From positions 43,028,001 to 43,092,000 of the forward strand of contig JBITNC010000001.1 of the NCBI GenBank assembly GCA_050084985.1: a stretch of DNA of 64,000 bases, in the 5' to 3' direction. Source of the DNA: Nageia nagi. Lineage: Eukaryota > Pinophyta. Numbering within the stretch: the stretch's first letter is position 1; every line of letters begins with the position of its first letter. Below, in pieces: positions 53,318-64,000 of the stretch. The position numbers and the translations under genes are program-made. The notes beneath the pieces are model-generated. The model saw nothing but the letters and a program-made list of their open reading frames with translations. It did not search any database and was not told the origin of the DNA.

Positions 53318-53975
53318 GTGGATATTCTTGTTGCTAAATTTGTAGAACTAGTAGCTAATCTTTTTACTGATTTAGTTTGTAACATGCTTTGCTTTCAAGA
53401 GAGTGAATTACCTCGTGAAGATGTTATTGAAAAGAATTTGGGATTATATATTTGTGTTAATATTGATGGTATTCATGTTAAAAAAGCATTGATTGACATT
53501 GATTCTAATGTAAATATTTGTTCAGTTGAATTGTTGCAAAAATATTTTTCTTCGACTTATGCAAAAATGAAGAGAACCACCATTAGCATAAAAGGGTTTG
53601 ATAATATTGAAAAAGAATGTGTCGGATATGTTTCTATGCCTATTGAAGTAAGTGGTAAACCTAGTTATCAAAAAGTTTATATTTTCAAGTGAAATTGCCA
53701 TATCAAAAGTTTATATTTTTCAAGTGAAATTGCCATATAACTTATTGCTTGGTAGACCATGGATCCATAAAATTAGGGTTGTTACTTCCACATTGCATTG
53801 ATTGATTAAGTTTATGCATAAAAGCAAGTACATTACTATTCATACAAAATATAATCCTATATATGTATGTCAAGAAGTTGAGAGGTTTTGGATCCCTCGC
53901 AATTTGTTCAAAAGTGAGGAGGATGCACCAACACCTATCAATGATGTCAATATGTAAGAGTACGTCTTTAAGCAT
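53318..53975 (+). pseudogene. Tat-like gypsy protease region
   Basis: The frame 53318-53692 carries GLYICVNIDGIHVKKALIDI, with a retropepsin site altered to DIDSNVNICS where D-T/S-G is expected. After a 35-bp tandem duplication (about 53669-53738) that breaks the frame, the conserved NLLLGRPWIHKIRVV appears in decayed form (about 53735-53780). The protease would process the element's polyprotein; the altered site makes this copy inactive. The same polyprotein resumes as RT beyond the copia insertion at 63412. Confidence 0.75.
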
Positions 53976-54984
53976 ATAAAATCCTAAATATTGATATATG
54001 GGAGAACTTTAGAGAGCTTGGATGACCTTGTTCCATCTTGGAAACTCAGTGTTGCCACCTAAAGGAGGATGAAATTGAGCACTATCGCTAAGTTCCTGAG
54101 AAGGATGAATATCTCCTTGAAGATGTGAATGTGCTTTATCAGGAACATGAAGAAAAAAAGTGCATCAAAAAATGAAGATACCACTTCAGCCTCATAAGTT
54201 TCTTTAAGCTAGGTAAGTATGCATTTCAATAGTATTGATTATACTTTTGCTAACCAAAACATGCATAAATGTTAATATGGTGAAAAAGGATTAGGTAATA
54301 ATGGGCAAGGTATCATAGAGCTTATTCCAAATGAAGATTAACACAAGAGAATAACTAGTGTGGGATTTGATGAGTTGATACCTACCTCATCCTCATCAAC
54401 TCCAACCATTCAGCATATTGATAATAGTGTTCAAGGCTACACTAGAGATATTTCGATGAATGTTTGCATTGTAGCATGATGCATGGTCCATGGAGGAGTT
54501 ATAGGCTTACTATGTAGACCATTCTTACCTCTACTACTCTAGTTCAAGTGGACATCTTCTAGAATCATGATGCTATCCTTTAGAAGTTGGGGGCATGGAG
54601 TGAGTTCCTAAGTCCAATGAAAAGAGGCTCACAACTTGGTTTATATGACATTAGGCTTATTTTGGTAAGGAGGTTTGCATAAATGATGTAAATATTGTAG
54701 GTTAGATCCTTACCCCTTTCTCTTTGCTTTCTATTATTTTTCATCAAATTAATCATAGGTCTAGGTAGTTAGTATTTCATTATCACTCATCCCTTTTCCT
54801 TAACGAAGTGACGTTGTTAGGATCCTAACATCATTGCTCCATTATTCACATCTCTTATGACTGATTTTGGATGCAAGAATGGGGGAATTTTCGATGCCTC
54901 CCTAACTTAGTGATGAAATATCCTATCTTAGTGAAGAAATAATAGAAGTAAACATTGATACCCAAGAGGATCCAAAGTTGATCA

Positions 54985-55442
54985 TGTTAGAATTTGTAAT
55001 GAAATATTGTGAATATCTAAACTCCTTGTAAATTCAATTAATCACTTAAAGGATATGTAGATACCTTAAGGGATTAATTGAATTCTTCATTATGTAGACT
55101 TTGACTTTACCATGTGGTTAGTTGGTAGGTTAAAGTTAGGTGATACATTTATTGTAACCCTAACCTTACCCTTGGGTTAAAGGGAGGTTAGGGAGGTGCT
55201 CTCAAGCTATAAATAGAGGGCCTCTCCTCTTGTAACATAACTAAGTTTTTGGAGTAAGATTACTCTACTATTTTGTGTAGGAGAGAAAGAGAATTGTTGT
55301 AAGAGGTGCATAGATTGAGAATTGAGAACTAGTTGTGGATGTACTCCAAGGAGGAGGAACCACATTATATTTGTGTTATCTTGTGTATGATTGAGTTTCC
55401 TAGTCTTGGACCTTGAGGATTAGAGTAGGTCTAAATCCTTCA
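54985..55442 (+). repeat. 5' LTR of the nested copia element
   Basis: The 458-bp LTR starts TGTTAGAATTTGTAATG and ends TAAATCCTTCA, with a TATA box TATAAATAGAGG at 55208-55219. It is followed at 55444 by TTGGTATCAGAGC, complementary to the initiator Met-tRNA 3' end, the standard plant copia primer-binding site. Confidence 0.92.
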
Positions 55443-55456
55443 ATTGGTATCAGAGC

Positions 55457-58357
55457 TTGGTGTGGAAGCTCTTCTTCTTGGTGTGGAAGCTCTTTTTCGT
55501 GTGAAGCTCTTATTCCTTCAATTTTAAGGTCTTGGTGAGGTAAATTCCAAGAGAAGGTATAAATTTCCCCTCCTTTGGTTATCTTATGGATTATTTCATT
55601 TTGTACTAACATTCTTTTATGATTATGTTAGTATAACTCCTAGCAAACATTGCCTCAATAACATAATATATTATTGCTCATTTTGTTTGTTTTACTAACA
55701 ATCTTTTATGTTAAGTGATTGGGCAATAATACATTATGCAAAATTTGCAATTTGTATACTAACATTTTTTGATTAGTTGCAATATTGCTATTGTTTTCTT
55801 TTACATACCTTCAATTGGTACCTTCTATGATTACTTGCAATTTTTAATTACTACATTTTAAGGGGTTATTATACTTAGGGTAATATTACAAAGGTAGTGT
55901 TATATTGTAATATTACAAATTATACATAAAAAAAATTTAGTAAGAAATATAATTCAATCTTTCTTACTAACCTTTCTTTTGGGGTACATTTTTTTAAAAA
56001 ATTTACTACAAAAGTTTAGAATATAAATTGCATATATCTACACTATCTTGTGTTGAAACAAAGGAATTTTTGTTTAAAAGTTCCTTAAAATCATAAAATT
56101 TCTGATTTTTGCATATATATATATTTAAAAAAAAATAACATATAATTATCACCATTTTTATATATAAAAAAAAATATTATTATATATAAAAAATTTAAGG
56201 GGGGGTCACTAAACAACACGGTCAAATAAAATGGTACGTTGAAAGGGCCTACGTGGTAGGGTGAGCCAGCCAGGGTGAGCCACTCTAACCTATCTACGTG
56301 CCTCTCCACCCTTGCACATCACCAACTATCGCACGATCCCCTCCAACTCCACGTCATTTGTATGCATAATGCGAAAGCGAAAGGAAAGCACGTGAGTTAT
56401 TTGACACGATGCAAGTGCAGATAGAGTTTCATGGACTGCAATGATCGTAGGATATGCATAAAATGAAACGTAGGAAAGGCACATGAATTATTTGACAAGA
56501 TGCAGATAGAGTTTCATGGACTGCAATGATCACAGGATATACACAAATAGAACGTTATGAGGGTCATGCATGATGCAGACACAGTTTCATGGACTTCAAT
56601 GATCGTAGGATATGCACAAAATGGATACGTTGCAAGGAACTTCCATGGTTGCCTTCTTATAGTAGCCACCTTCACTTATGCTTCTAACAAAGCTTGCTTG
56701 CTCTTGAGAGAATACGCTTCCTCCTCGTCCACACCCCTAGCCTTCCGAGCCAATGATGCCGGTTTGATTCCCGCTACCCACCGCTCATATTGCTTGCATG
56801 CGTTGCCCAGCCTGGTGAAAGAAACATGTACTTCGACCTCATGCTGCTTTTTTCTCTCCCTCTCATGCGCTGTTTCCTCCTCTCCTCACAGTAGTCACCC
56901 TCATGCGTTGTACAAAGACAAGAATTCAAAGCTTATGCCCTTGTCCTTTGAAATGGGGAGTGGTTCGTGAAACATTTGTAGATCCTCATGCACAGCAACA
57001 ATGCTCTCGATCAAAGCTATCTGGCTACCCACGCGCCTTACCGCCTCCACCACCCTCCACCAGCCTCTCAACCTCCACGCGACTTAAAACATGACCACCT
57101 TCCAATTTTTTTTCCACAAATAGTTGTTGAGTCTTTAATTTTTTTTTACCAACTACAAAGGGATTTGATTTTTTATGTCTAGGTCTAAATTAAACATTTA
57201 AGGGATTTTTCCTAAAATCCTATGCTATTTTTAAAGTAAACAAAGACAATATTTACTTAAAATACATACTTCAAAGACCAATTTTTTTAGGGATAACACA
57301 TTAAGTGAAAAGGAGGGAGGAACCATACTTAAAAGACATTTTAGCATCCCAGTTTAAGAACTTTAAGTAAACAAGGGGGGAATTTGTATAATTTTTTACT
57401 TAAATCTTTTTCTAGATCTTGCATGGATCTTGCATGTTAAATTTTATAATGCATGCCTCTTAACCTTGTTAGGAATAAAGCATGCTTAGTACTTAAAAAT
57501 TTAAGTTAAATAATGCATGATGCATATTTATTACTTAATTTTTAAGTCATGAATAATGCATGATTAAGTTATGGATTAATGCTAAGTAGGACTTAGCCTT
57601 TTAAAATTCATTAAAGTGTTTTAATGAATTTTTGAACTTGAGCAAAGTATGCAAAATGTAAAAAAGTCCTTTAGGGGTTAGTACAAAACCATTGGACTCT
57701 TAAAGTTTCAAGTTCGTGTGGATGAAGTATTTTACTTTATATTTTTGCACAATTGCTTTATACTTGCAAAATGCAAAATATTGAAAGTAACCCCTAAAAT
57801 GAACACATCGCATGTATTTTTCTACAACATGACTTGTTTGGGGAGCCACGAGGTGAGGACAGGGCAGACTGGAGCCTTTTAGTTCGAAAAAACCAAGTGG
57901 TGGTAAGTCCGTCTTAATTGCCCTAAGACCTCTGTTGGATTGGACATAACTCTATTAGGTGGACAGGCATGTGTGTAGTGATACCACATATCCGCACGTC
58001 CATTCAGGATTATCCTGATAACCTAGGAGGAAAATTGAAAAAACTTAAATAAGATAATTAAAATGGTCGGTCCAAAATACATCGGATCCTTAGAAAATAG
58101 TTGGTACTTCTCCTTGTGAGAGTATATTACTGACCAAGTGAACTAGTTGAGGACTGGTAGTACCTGGGCTCCACCTTGCGGGCATCCAGGTGAAGGCCTA
58201 ATTCTATACAAGAAAACAACCTTAACTTTATCCTTCTACGGATCATGGTTTATAAGTTTGCACATGTGGGACATGTTTACTTATTATATGTTTGATTTGT
58301 ATAGATGGTAAATTGTAAAAATTTATTCATTTCTTGCTTATTTACTTTTTTGTAGCA
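55457..58357 (+). other. Long copia leader with captured or inserted sequence
   Basis: About 2.9 kb separates the primer-binding site from gag, much longer than usual. It is very AT-rich at 55560-56200, holds PPR-gene-derived sequence at 56400-56640 and less AT-rich unassigned sequence to about 57100, and is AT-rich again to 57830. From 57840 to 58210 it is balanced and non-coding. Confidence 0.6.
56400..56640 (+). pseudogene. Pentatricopeptide-repeat (PPR) gene fragment
   Basis: Three successive copies of a VSWTAMI.GYAQNG-type block start near 56419, 56504 and 56578. The best is DTVSWTSMIVGYAQNGYVAR; a preceding GKAHELFDKMQ matches the usual start of a plant PLS-class PPR motif. PPR proteins bind organellar RNA. 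Small indels and stops between copies break the frame, so this is a non-functional fragment inside the copia leader. Confidence 0.7.
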
Positions 58358-59210
58358 ATGGTTGAAACCTTCATACCCAAGCATATACTCGACGGTTCCA
58401 ACTTTGGCATATGGGAACTCGTATGAAAGCTGAGTTACAAGCAAGGAAGCTGTGGTAGATAGTTAATGAAGACTTGGTCGCTCCTACCGATGAGAAGGCT
58501 CTTAAAATATACAACTCAAAGAATGAGTTAGCAACTTTAATGATTTATCGTGCAGTTTTAGATGATGTCCTTCTCATGATCTCTTCTTCAACATCAGCAA
58601 AGGAAGCTTGGGATAGGCTGAAGAAAATTTACCTTAGGTCAAAATTTTCAAGGAGGTTCACCATTTTACAAAATTTGTTGCAATATCGTCAAGGTGAAGA
58701 TGAAAGTGCTTCTATCTACTTGAACAAAATCATTGACCTCAGGACACAATGGTTGGCTGTGGGTGCAACTGGATCAATGATAAGTTCTGGTCTTCATCAT
58801 TCTTCAAAGCCTTTCTACAAAGTTTAGTAACTTTGTCATGATTATGGAAACAAGGCTCGATGATGAAGAAGATGTCATCTCTCTTGATAACCTCTCTAGA
58901 CTCCTTTTGAAGCATGAGGAAACTTTGAATAAGAAAATGTTGAATCTTTCTCCAAAGGATAATAGCATTGCTCTAGGAGCAACCAAAACTTCTTTCAAGA
59001 AGAAGTTCAAACATTATAAATTCAAAGATAATAAGTCTCATCTACCTTTAGGAAGTATGAGAAAAAGGGCAACAATAATGGCAACTTCAAACAAAGGAAT
59101 GATAAAACTGGATCAAGCAATCCAACACCTCAGGAAAAGTTTGATGGAAATTGTAACTTTTGTGGCATCTATGGGCACAAAGGTATGATTATCGTAAAAA
59201 ACAAATTTGC
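58358..59210 (+). pseudogene. Copia gag
   Basis: It begins MVETFIPKHILDGSNFGIWE, then shifts frame. A UBN2/gag domain at 58474-58830 has AKEAWDRLKKIYLRSKFSRR and LLQYRQGEDESASIYLNKI. A basic region and a partial zinc knuckle (NCNFCGIYGHKG, about 59150-59187) follow, after which the frame shifts again. Frameshifts at about 58410, 58790 and 59187 disable it. Confidence 0.8.
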
Positions 59211-59299
59211 TCAAAAAGGTAAGGGAAATGCAAATGTGAGAAATTTTAATAATAAAAAGAAGAACAAGCATGCTGCTACTGTTGCCTACTACTCAATGA

Positions 59300-60430
59300 C
59301 TCAAATGTTTCAAATGATTGGATTGTTGATTCAGGATGCACTAATCACATGTGTTATGAAAAGGATAAGTTTGAAAACTTTCATAAGTATAAGAAGGATG
59401 CAGTTGTGATAGGTGATAATACAGTCCTTGATGTTCAAGGAATAGGGAGTGTGAAGATTCATGGAAAGGTTCTTGTCAATGCCTTTTATGTGCCTAAACT
59501 ACGGATGAATTTTATCTCTGTAATTCAGATTACAAGGAAAGGATACTCATTTGAGTTTACCTCACACTCCTGATGTGTTACGAAAGGACTTGCTACCTTC
59601 ATGAAAGGATTAATAAAGGATTACCTTTATATTATGGATCAAGTTCCTTCAAAATGTGTCTTGCTACAAATGTTTGTTCAAAGGGTAATCTTTGGCATCA
59701 ACGATTAGGGCACCTTAACCACAAGAGTATTCAAGATATGAAAACTCAAGAACTTATGGAAGGTTTACCTAATATTTACCCATAATTGGTCTCTGTGAAA
59801 GGTGCATTCTAGGAAAGATGAATAGGCAAAAGTTTGAAAAAAGATAAGGTAACTCGGGCTACTCGTCCTCTTCAACTTGTGCATTCAAATTTGATGGGTC
59901 CGTTTCAGACTAAGTCTCTAGGGGAGCTTCTTATGTCTGACCTTCATTGATGACTTTAGGAGGATGACATTTGGTTATCTACTTGAGCACAAGGATCAAA
60001 CTTTTGACAGGTTTGAAGACTTCAAGGCTCTTGTTGAAAATCAAATTGATTTTAAGATCAAGATGCTGAGATCTGATAATGGGGGTGAGTATAATAGCAA
60101 TGAGTTTAACGACTATTGTGTTAAACATGGGATCAAGCAGTAATTCACAATCCCTTACACCCTCAGCAAAATGGAGTTGCTGAAAGGAAGAATTGAACCA
60201 TTATGGAAATGGCAAGGTGCATGTTGGGTAACCTTCCTAGTTTCTTATGGGGTGAAGCTGTTCACACTGCTATTCACACCCTAAATAGGTGTCCTACTAA
60301 AGCAGTTGAAGGTAAAACTCCGTATGAAGCATGGATAGGAAAGAAACCTAACCTCTCACACTTTAGGGTCTTCGATTGTGATGCATTTGCCTTCATTACC
60401 TCAGAGAAAAAAGAAGTTGGATAAAAGATC
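59300..60430 (+). pseudogene. Copia protease, pre-integrase and integrase
   Basis: Protease signature WIVDSGCTNHMCYEKDKF is at about 59321-59375. GAG-pre-integrase with NLWHQRLGHLNHKSIQDM follows at about 59690-59745. Integrase pieces include LRSDNGGEYNS (about 60067-60100), HNPLHPQQNGVAERKN across a frameshift (60150-60196) and ARCMLGNLPSFLWGEAVHTA (60215-60275). Multiple shifts and stops are present between 59800 and 60200. Confidence 0.85.
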
Positions 60431-60679
60431 AGAAAAATGCATCTTTATGGGGTATGATAATCATCATAGAGGTTATAGGCTCTACTCCTCATCCCATAAA
60501 ATAGTCTTTGTTTCTAGGGATGTCAAGTTCAATGAACTTCCTAAGGATACAACCTCTCATGCTGAGGTGTCTGATACAGATGATTCTTTGTCTGCATTGA
60601 ACTGGTTGGATGATCATGTAGGGAAGTCACCACAAGAGCAAAATTCTCCAGCTCAGAGAATTACAAGAAGTATGACTTG

Positions 60680-61500
60680 AATAAATCTTTATTTGCCAAA
60701 ATTGATAATACGAATGAGCCATCAACCTTCAAAGAAGCTTCCAAGCAAGAGTGTTGGATGGAAGCTATGAAATTTGAGTATGAGGCGCTCATGAAAAATG
60801 AAACTTGGGATTTGGTTCCTTATCCCAATGAGAAAAATGTGATTGGCAATAAATGGATATACAAGGTCAAGTACAATTCTGATGGAGAAATTGAAATATA
60901 CAAAGCAAGGTTAGTGGCCAAAGGATTCGCTCAGAAATATGGTATTGATTATGAGGAAACCTTTGCTCCTGTGGCTAAGATGCCTACTGTCAAGATAATC
61001 CTTGCTCTTTCTGCAGCTCAAGGTTGGAAAGTTTTTCAACTTGATGTTAAGAGTGCATTTCTCAATGGTGACTTAGATGTAGAAATCTACATAAATCAAC
61101 TAGAAGGATTTATTCCATAAGGTAAAGAGTCTCTTGTGTGTAAGCTAAAGAAGTCTCTGTATGGACTTAAGCAAGCACCTAGAGCATGGTACAAGAAAAT
61201 TTTAGGATTCTTTGCAAATATTGGTTTTTCCAAGTGCTTTTTTGACTCAGATCTCTATGTACTCAATCAAGGAAAAGATGTGGTCTTAATTCTCCTTTAT
61301 ATGGATGATCTTCTCATAACTGGCAATAATATTGAAATCATCCAAGAGTGCATCTCCAAACTGAAGGCAACATTTGAAATGATGATCTAGGTCTATTGCA
61401 TTACTATCTTGGGATGCAAGTATACCAACAAAAAGATTGTACTATCTTAGTCAATCTAAGTATATATCAGACATCTTGCAAAAGTTTGGAATGGAGGAGT
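60680..61500 (+). pseudogene. Copia reverse transcriptase
   Basis: RVT_2 domain with WDLVPYPNEKNVIGNKWIYK, KARLVAKGFAQKYGIDYEET, FAPVAKMPTVKIILALSAAQ, KVFQLDVKSAFLNGDL, SLYGLKQAPRAWY and the active site YMDDLLITG (61300-61326). Stops at about 61118 and 61388 and a frameshift after the latter disable it. The domain continues weakly to about 61500 and is then replaced by the duplicated gypsy flank. Confidence 0.9.
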
Positions 61501-61574
61501 GTAAAATATGCTGTAATACCTATTTCTCCTAGAATCATGGTATCTCTGAGCTTAGATTCTCAGTTAGCTGTTGC

Positions 61575-62955
61575 TAAGCTTTTAGACAATTGTAGTAATC
61601 TTTTGTATCTGATTTATCTTGTAACATGCTATTGCTTTGAGAGTGAATTATGGAGATTCATGAAAAGAATTTGGTGATTAATAAATGTTGTTAAAATTTG
61701 ATGGTATTCATGTAAAAGATTGTGCTTGATTCAAGTGTCAATTATTTTTAGGGTTGTTCAAAATATTTTTCTTACGATATAAAATGATAGAAACACCTTG
61801 CATAAAGTGATAATTGTAAAGGTGGATATCGTCTTGGGCTATAAGTAAGCTGTAACCTATATCAAATTATTTTTTCAAGAAATGCTATCAAAAAGTTTAT
61901 ATGTTTCTAGTGAATTGCCAAGAACTTATTGTGGTAGGACTTCTAAAAATTGGGTTGGTCACTTCCCATTCATTTTATTTTTTATGCATAAATCAATCTA
62001 TTCTATTGGTTAAAAATCATATATTCCATCAAAGTACAAAAGTTGTGGTTATCCCTCCATTTGTCAAAGGAGGAGGTTCACAACACCTATCAATTGATGT
62101 CAAAGTAAGTACGTCTTACATAAAAATCCTATTTATATTGGACAAGCCTTTGAGAGCTTGGATAGACCTTGATTCCATCTTGGCTGTAGTTGCACCTAAA
62201 GGAGGATGAATTTGAGACTTCGTTAGTCTGAGAAGATAATATCTCCTTAAGAGTGATGTGCTTTTTGGAATGAGTAATAAGTGATTCATAAAATGAGATA
62301 CCCTCGCTGTAAGTTTCTTAAGTGAGGAAATGTATCATTTTATATTGATTATAGCTTTTGCTAACGAAAACATGTAAATGTTTTGAGCAAAATGATTAGT
62401 ATCATGGTAAGGTTTCAGTAGAACTTGAATTCCAAATGAAGATTATCTCAGAGAAAACTGGTTGGGGTTTATAGTTTATACCTCATCTCATCAACTCAAC
62501 CATCACATATTATATATGTCAAAGGTACTAGAGAATTGATGGTTTGCATTGCTGTGCATGGTCTTAAGTGGCTTACTATTAGACCCATTTTATCTATACT
62601 CATGTTAATTGATTTTTTATTGAATATGATGCTATCTTAATGATTGGGGCATGGAGTTGGTTCTAAGCATGAAAACTCACAATTGGGTTTATAACATTAC
62701 ATTTTGTAAGCAGGTTTGCATAAAGATAATTGTAGGTTAGAATTTATTCCTGCTTTATTTACATGAAATTTTGGTCTAGTAGTTGTATTTTAATACCCTT
62801 TTTTTAAATGTGACGTTGTTAGGATCCTAACTCATTGCTCATTATCAATTCTCAATATTTGGTAAGAATGATTTTCATGCCTCTAACTTATGGATGGAAA
62901 CTCTATCTTAGTAGAATTATGAAGTACATTTATACCCAAGATGGATTAAGGATCA
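61575..62955 (+). repeat. Deletion-riddled second copy of gypsy flank 53345-54984
   Basis: In order and orientation this segment repeats the gypsy sequence that precedes the 5' LTR: for example GTAACATGC followed by GAGAGTGAATTA, GCCTTTGAGAGCTTGGAT, TGACGTTGTTAGGATCCTAA and TACCCAAG. It ends in GATCA directly before the second LTR. It is about 250 bp shorter than the first copy, the differences being dominated by small deletions. It replaces the expected copia RNase H and polypurine tract. It lacks the 35-bp duplication found in the first copy. Confidence 0.85.
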
Positions 62956-63411
62956 TGTTAGAATTTGTAATGAAATATTGTGAATATCTAAACTCCTTGT
63001 AAATTCAATTAATCACTTAAAGGATATGTAGATACCTTAAGGGATTAATTGAATTCTTATTATGTAGACTTTGACTTTACCATGTGGTTAGTTGGTAGGT
63101 TAAAGTTAGGTGATACATTTATTGTAACCCTAACCTTACCCTTGGGTTAAAGGGAGGTTAGGGAGGTGCTCTCAAGCTATAAATAGAGGGCCTCTCTCTT
63201 GTAACATAACTAAGTTTTTGAGTAAGATTACTCTACTAGTTGTGTAGGAGAGAAAGAGAATTGTTGTAAGAGGTGCATAGATTGAGAATTGAGAACTAGT
63301 TGTGGATGTACTCCCAAGGAGGGAGGAACCACATTATATTTGTGTTATCTTGTGTATGATTGAGTTTCCTAGTCTTGGACCTTGAGGATTAGAGTAGGTC
63401 TAAATCCTTCA
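62956..63411 (+). repeat. 3' LTR of the nested copia element
   Basis: The 456-bp LTR differs from the 5' LTR only by a few one- or two-base changes, mainly indels (for example CTCTCTTG versus CTCCTCTTG). The TATA box and both termini are conserved. It is followed by the target duplication GATCA at 63412-63416. Confidence 0.92.
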
Positions 63412-64000
63412 GATCAAAATAGGAGCTTGGTTAAACTTGGAAGAACTAGAAAGGTATTGCCTATTGTTAAAAGAGTTCTCTAATATTTTTGCTTGATATT
63501 ATTTTTATATGCATGATCTTGATCCTAATTTTATCACTCATAGCCTAGTTGTTAATGAAAATGTAAAGCTAGTCTAATAAAAGCCTAGGAAAATGCATCC
63601 TAGGTGGCCCTTGCTATTAAAAAGGAGATCAAAAAGTATCTTGTTGCTAGTTTTATTATTCCTATTGATTATTCTATTTGGATTTCTAACATTATGCTTG
63701 TAGCTAAGTCTAATGGTGAAATAATATATTGTACAAATTTTAGGGACATCACCAAGGCTTATCCTAAAGACACCTTTCCTTTGCATAACATTTATATATA
63801 TTGTAGATTGAATAGCATGCCATGAAATTTTATCTTTCATGGATGGTTTTTTAGTTATAATCAAATAAGGATCAACATAAAATAACTTTTATTACTCCTT
63901 GGGGCATATTTTGTTATCTGGTCATGGTTTTTGATCTAAAGAATGTAGGTGCAGCTTATTAGAGAGCCATGGTGAGTATGTTTTCATGATATGATCCATG
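63412..64000 (+). pseudogene. Tat-like gypsy reverse transcriptase, cut by the window end
   Basis: This continues the polyprotein interrupted at 54984. After KIGAWLNLEELER the RT start reads ALAIKKEIKKYLVASFIIPI, SNIMLVAKSNGEIIYC and NFRDITKAYPKDTFPLHNI, followed in other frames by FMDGFFSYNQIRI and TPWGIFCY. The motif order is gypsy; the NKACPKD-like block suggests the Tat lineage. A stop near 63549 and frameshifts near 63823 and 63880 show decay. Confidence 0.8.

Larger units (their letters stand above)
54985..63411 (+). mobile_element. Ty1/copia element nested in the Tat-like gypsy, GATCA target duplication
   Basis: LTRs at 54985-55442 and 62956-63411 are about 98 percent identical; both start TGTTAGAATT and end CCTTCA. 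GATCA precedes the first (54980-54984) and follows the second (63412-63416). Removing the insertion and one GATCA restores the gypsy frame (PKLIKIGAW). The primer-binding site TTGGTATCAGAGC is at 55444-55456. Domains run gag, protease, integrase, RT: the copia order. RNase H and the polypurine tract are missing because 61575-62955 is a degraded copy of gypsy flank. Confidence 0.88.

Overview
This is a eukaryotic plant nuclear window, and a large, repeat-rich seed-plant genome fits best. It is AT-rich, has GT-AG introns, and is packed with nested Ty1/copia, Ty3/gypsy, LINE and hAT elements plus a relic of a plant pararetrovirus. The very long intron filled with nested transposons suggests a gymnosperm, but that is inference; no species is assigned.

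One host gene organises the window. On the minus strand, 32 coding exons can be joined from an ATG at 49514 to a TAG at 5429. They give an uninterrupted 978-codon frame (977 residues) for a PepN-type M1 zinc aminopeptidase of the plant MPA1 (At1g63770) class. All junctions are GT-AG and in phase. Zinc ligands, GAMEN motif and catalytic tyrosine are present. Two exons are tiny (5 and 12 nt), and the 12-nt exon carries the catalytic tyrosine. Most introns are 0.1-3 kb. Intron 26 (5.0 kb) holds a dead LINE, intron 5 a hAT relic and intron 20 a LINE-like relic. The last intron (5510-26173) is 20.7 kb and consists largely of mobile DNA.

Layout from left to right. 1-4983: a chain of three LTRs separated by short non-coding internal regions of a non-autonomous copia-like element. 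4984-5428: 3' flank and probable 3' UTR. 5429-5509: last exon. 5510-26173: last intron, holding an internally deleted copia element (about 6.8-9.0 kb), a LINE ORF1 relic split by a hAT transposon with TIRs and a near-perfect 8-bp target duplication (10043-13836), a pararetrovirus movement-protein relic (15154-15671), and a mosaic of one chromodomain gypsy family in alternating orientation (15672-26167). The mosaic contains a 3.2-kb palindrome and ends with an LTR end apparently only 6 nt from the exon-31 splice donor. 26174-49514: exons 31 to 1. 49515-52100: 5' flank. 52175-64000: a Tat-like gypsy element (gag, protease, then RT) interrupted by a copia element (54985-63411) with a GATCA target duplication. 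The copia interior carries a PPR-gene fragment, and its 3' part is replaced by a deletion-riddled copy of the gypsy flank, possibly an assembly artefact.

Apart from the aminopeptidase, every coding segment seen is a broken mobile-element or viral relic. No rRNA, tRNA, CRISPR array or bacterial feature was seen.
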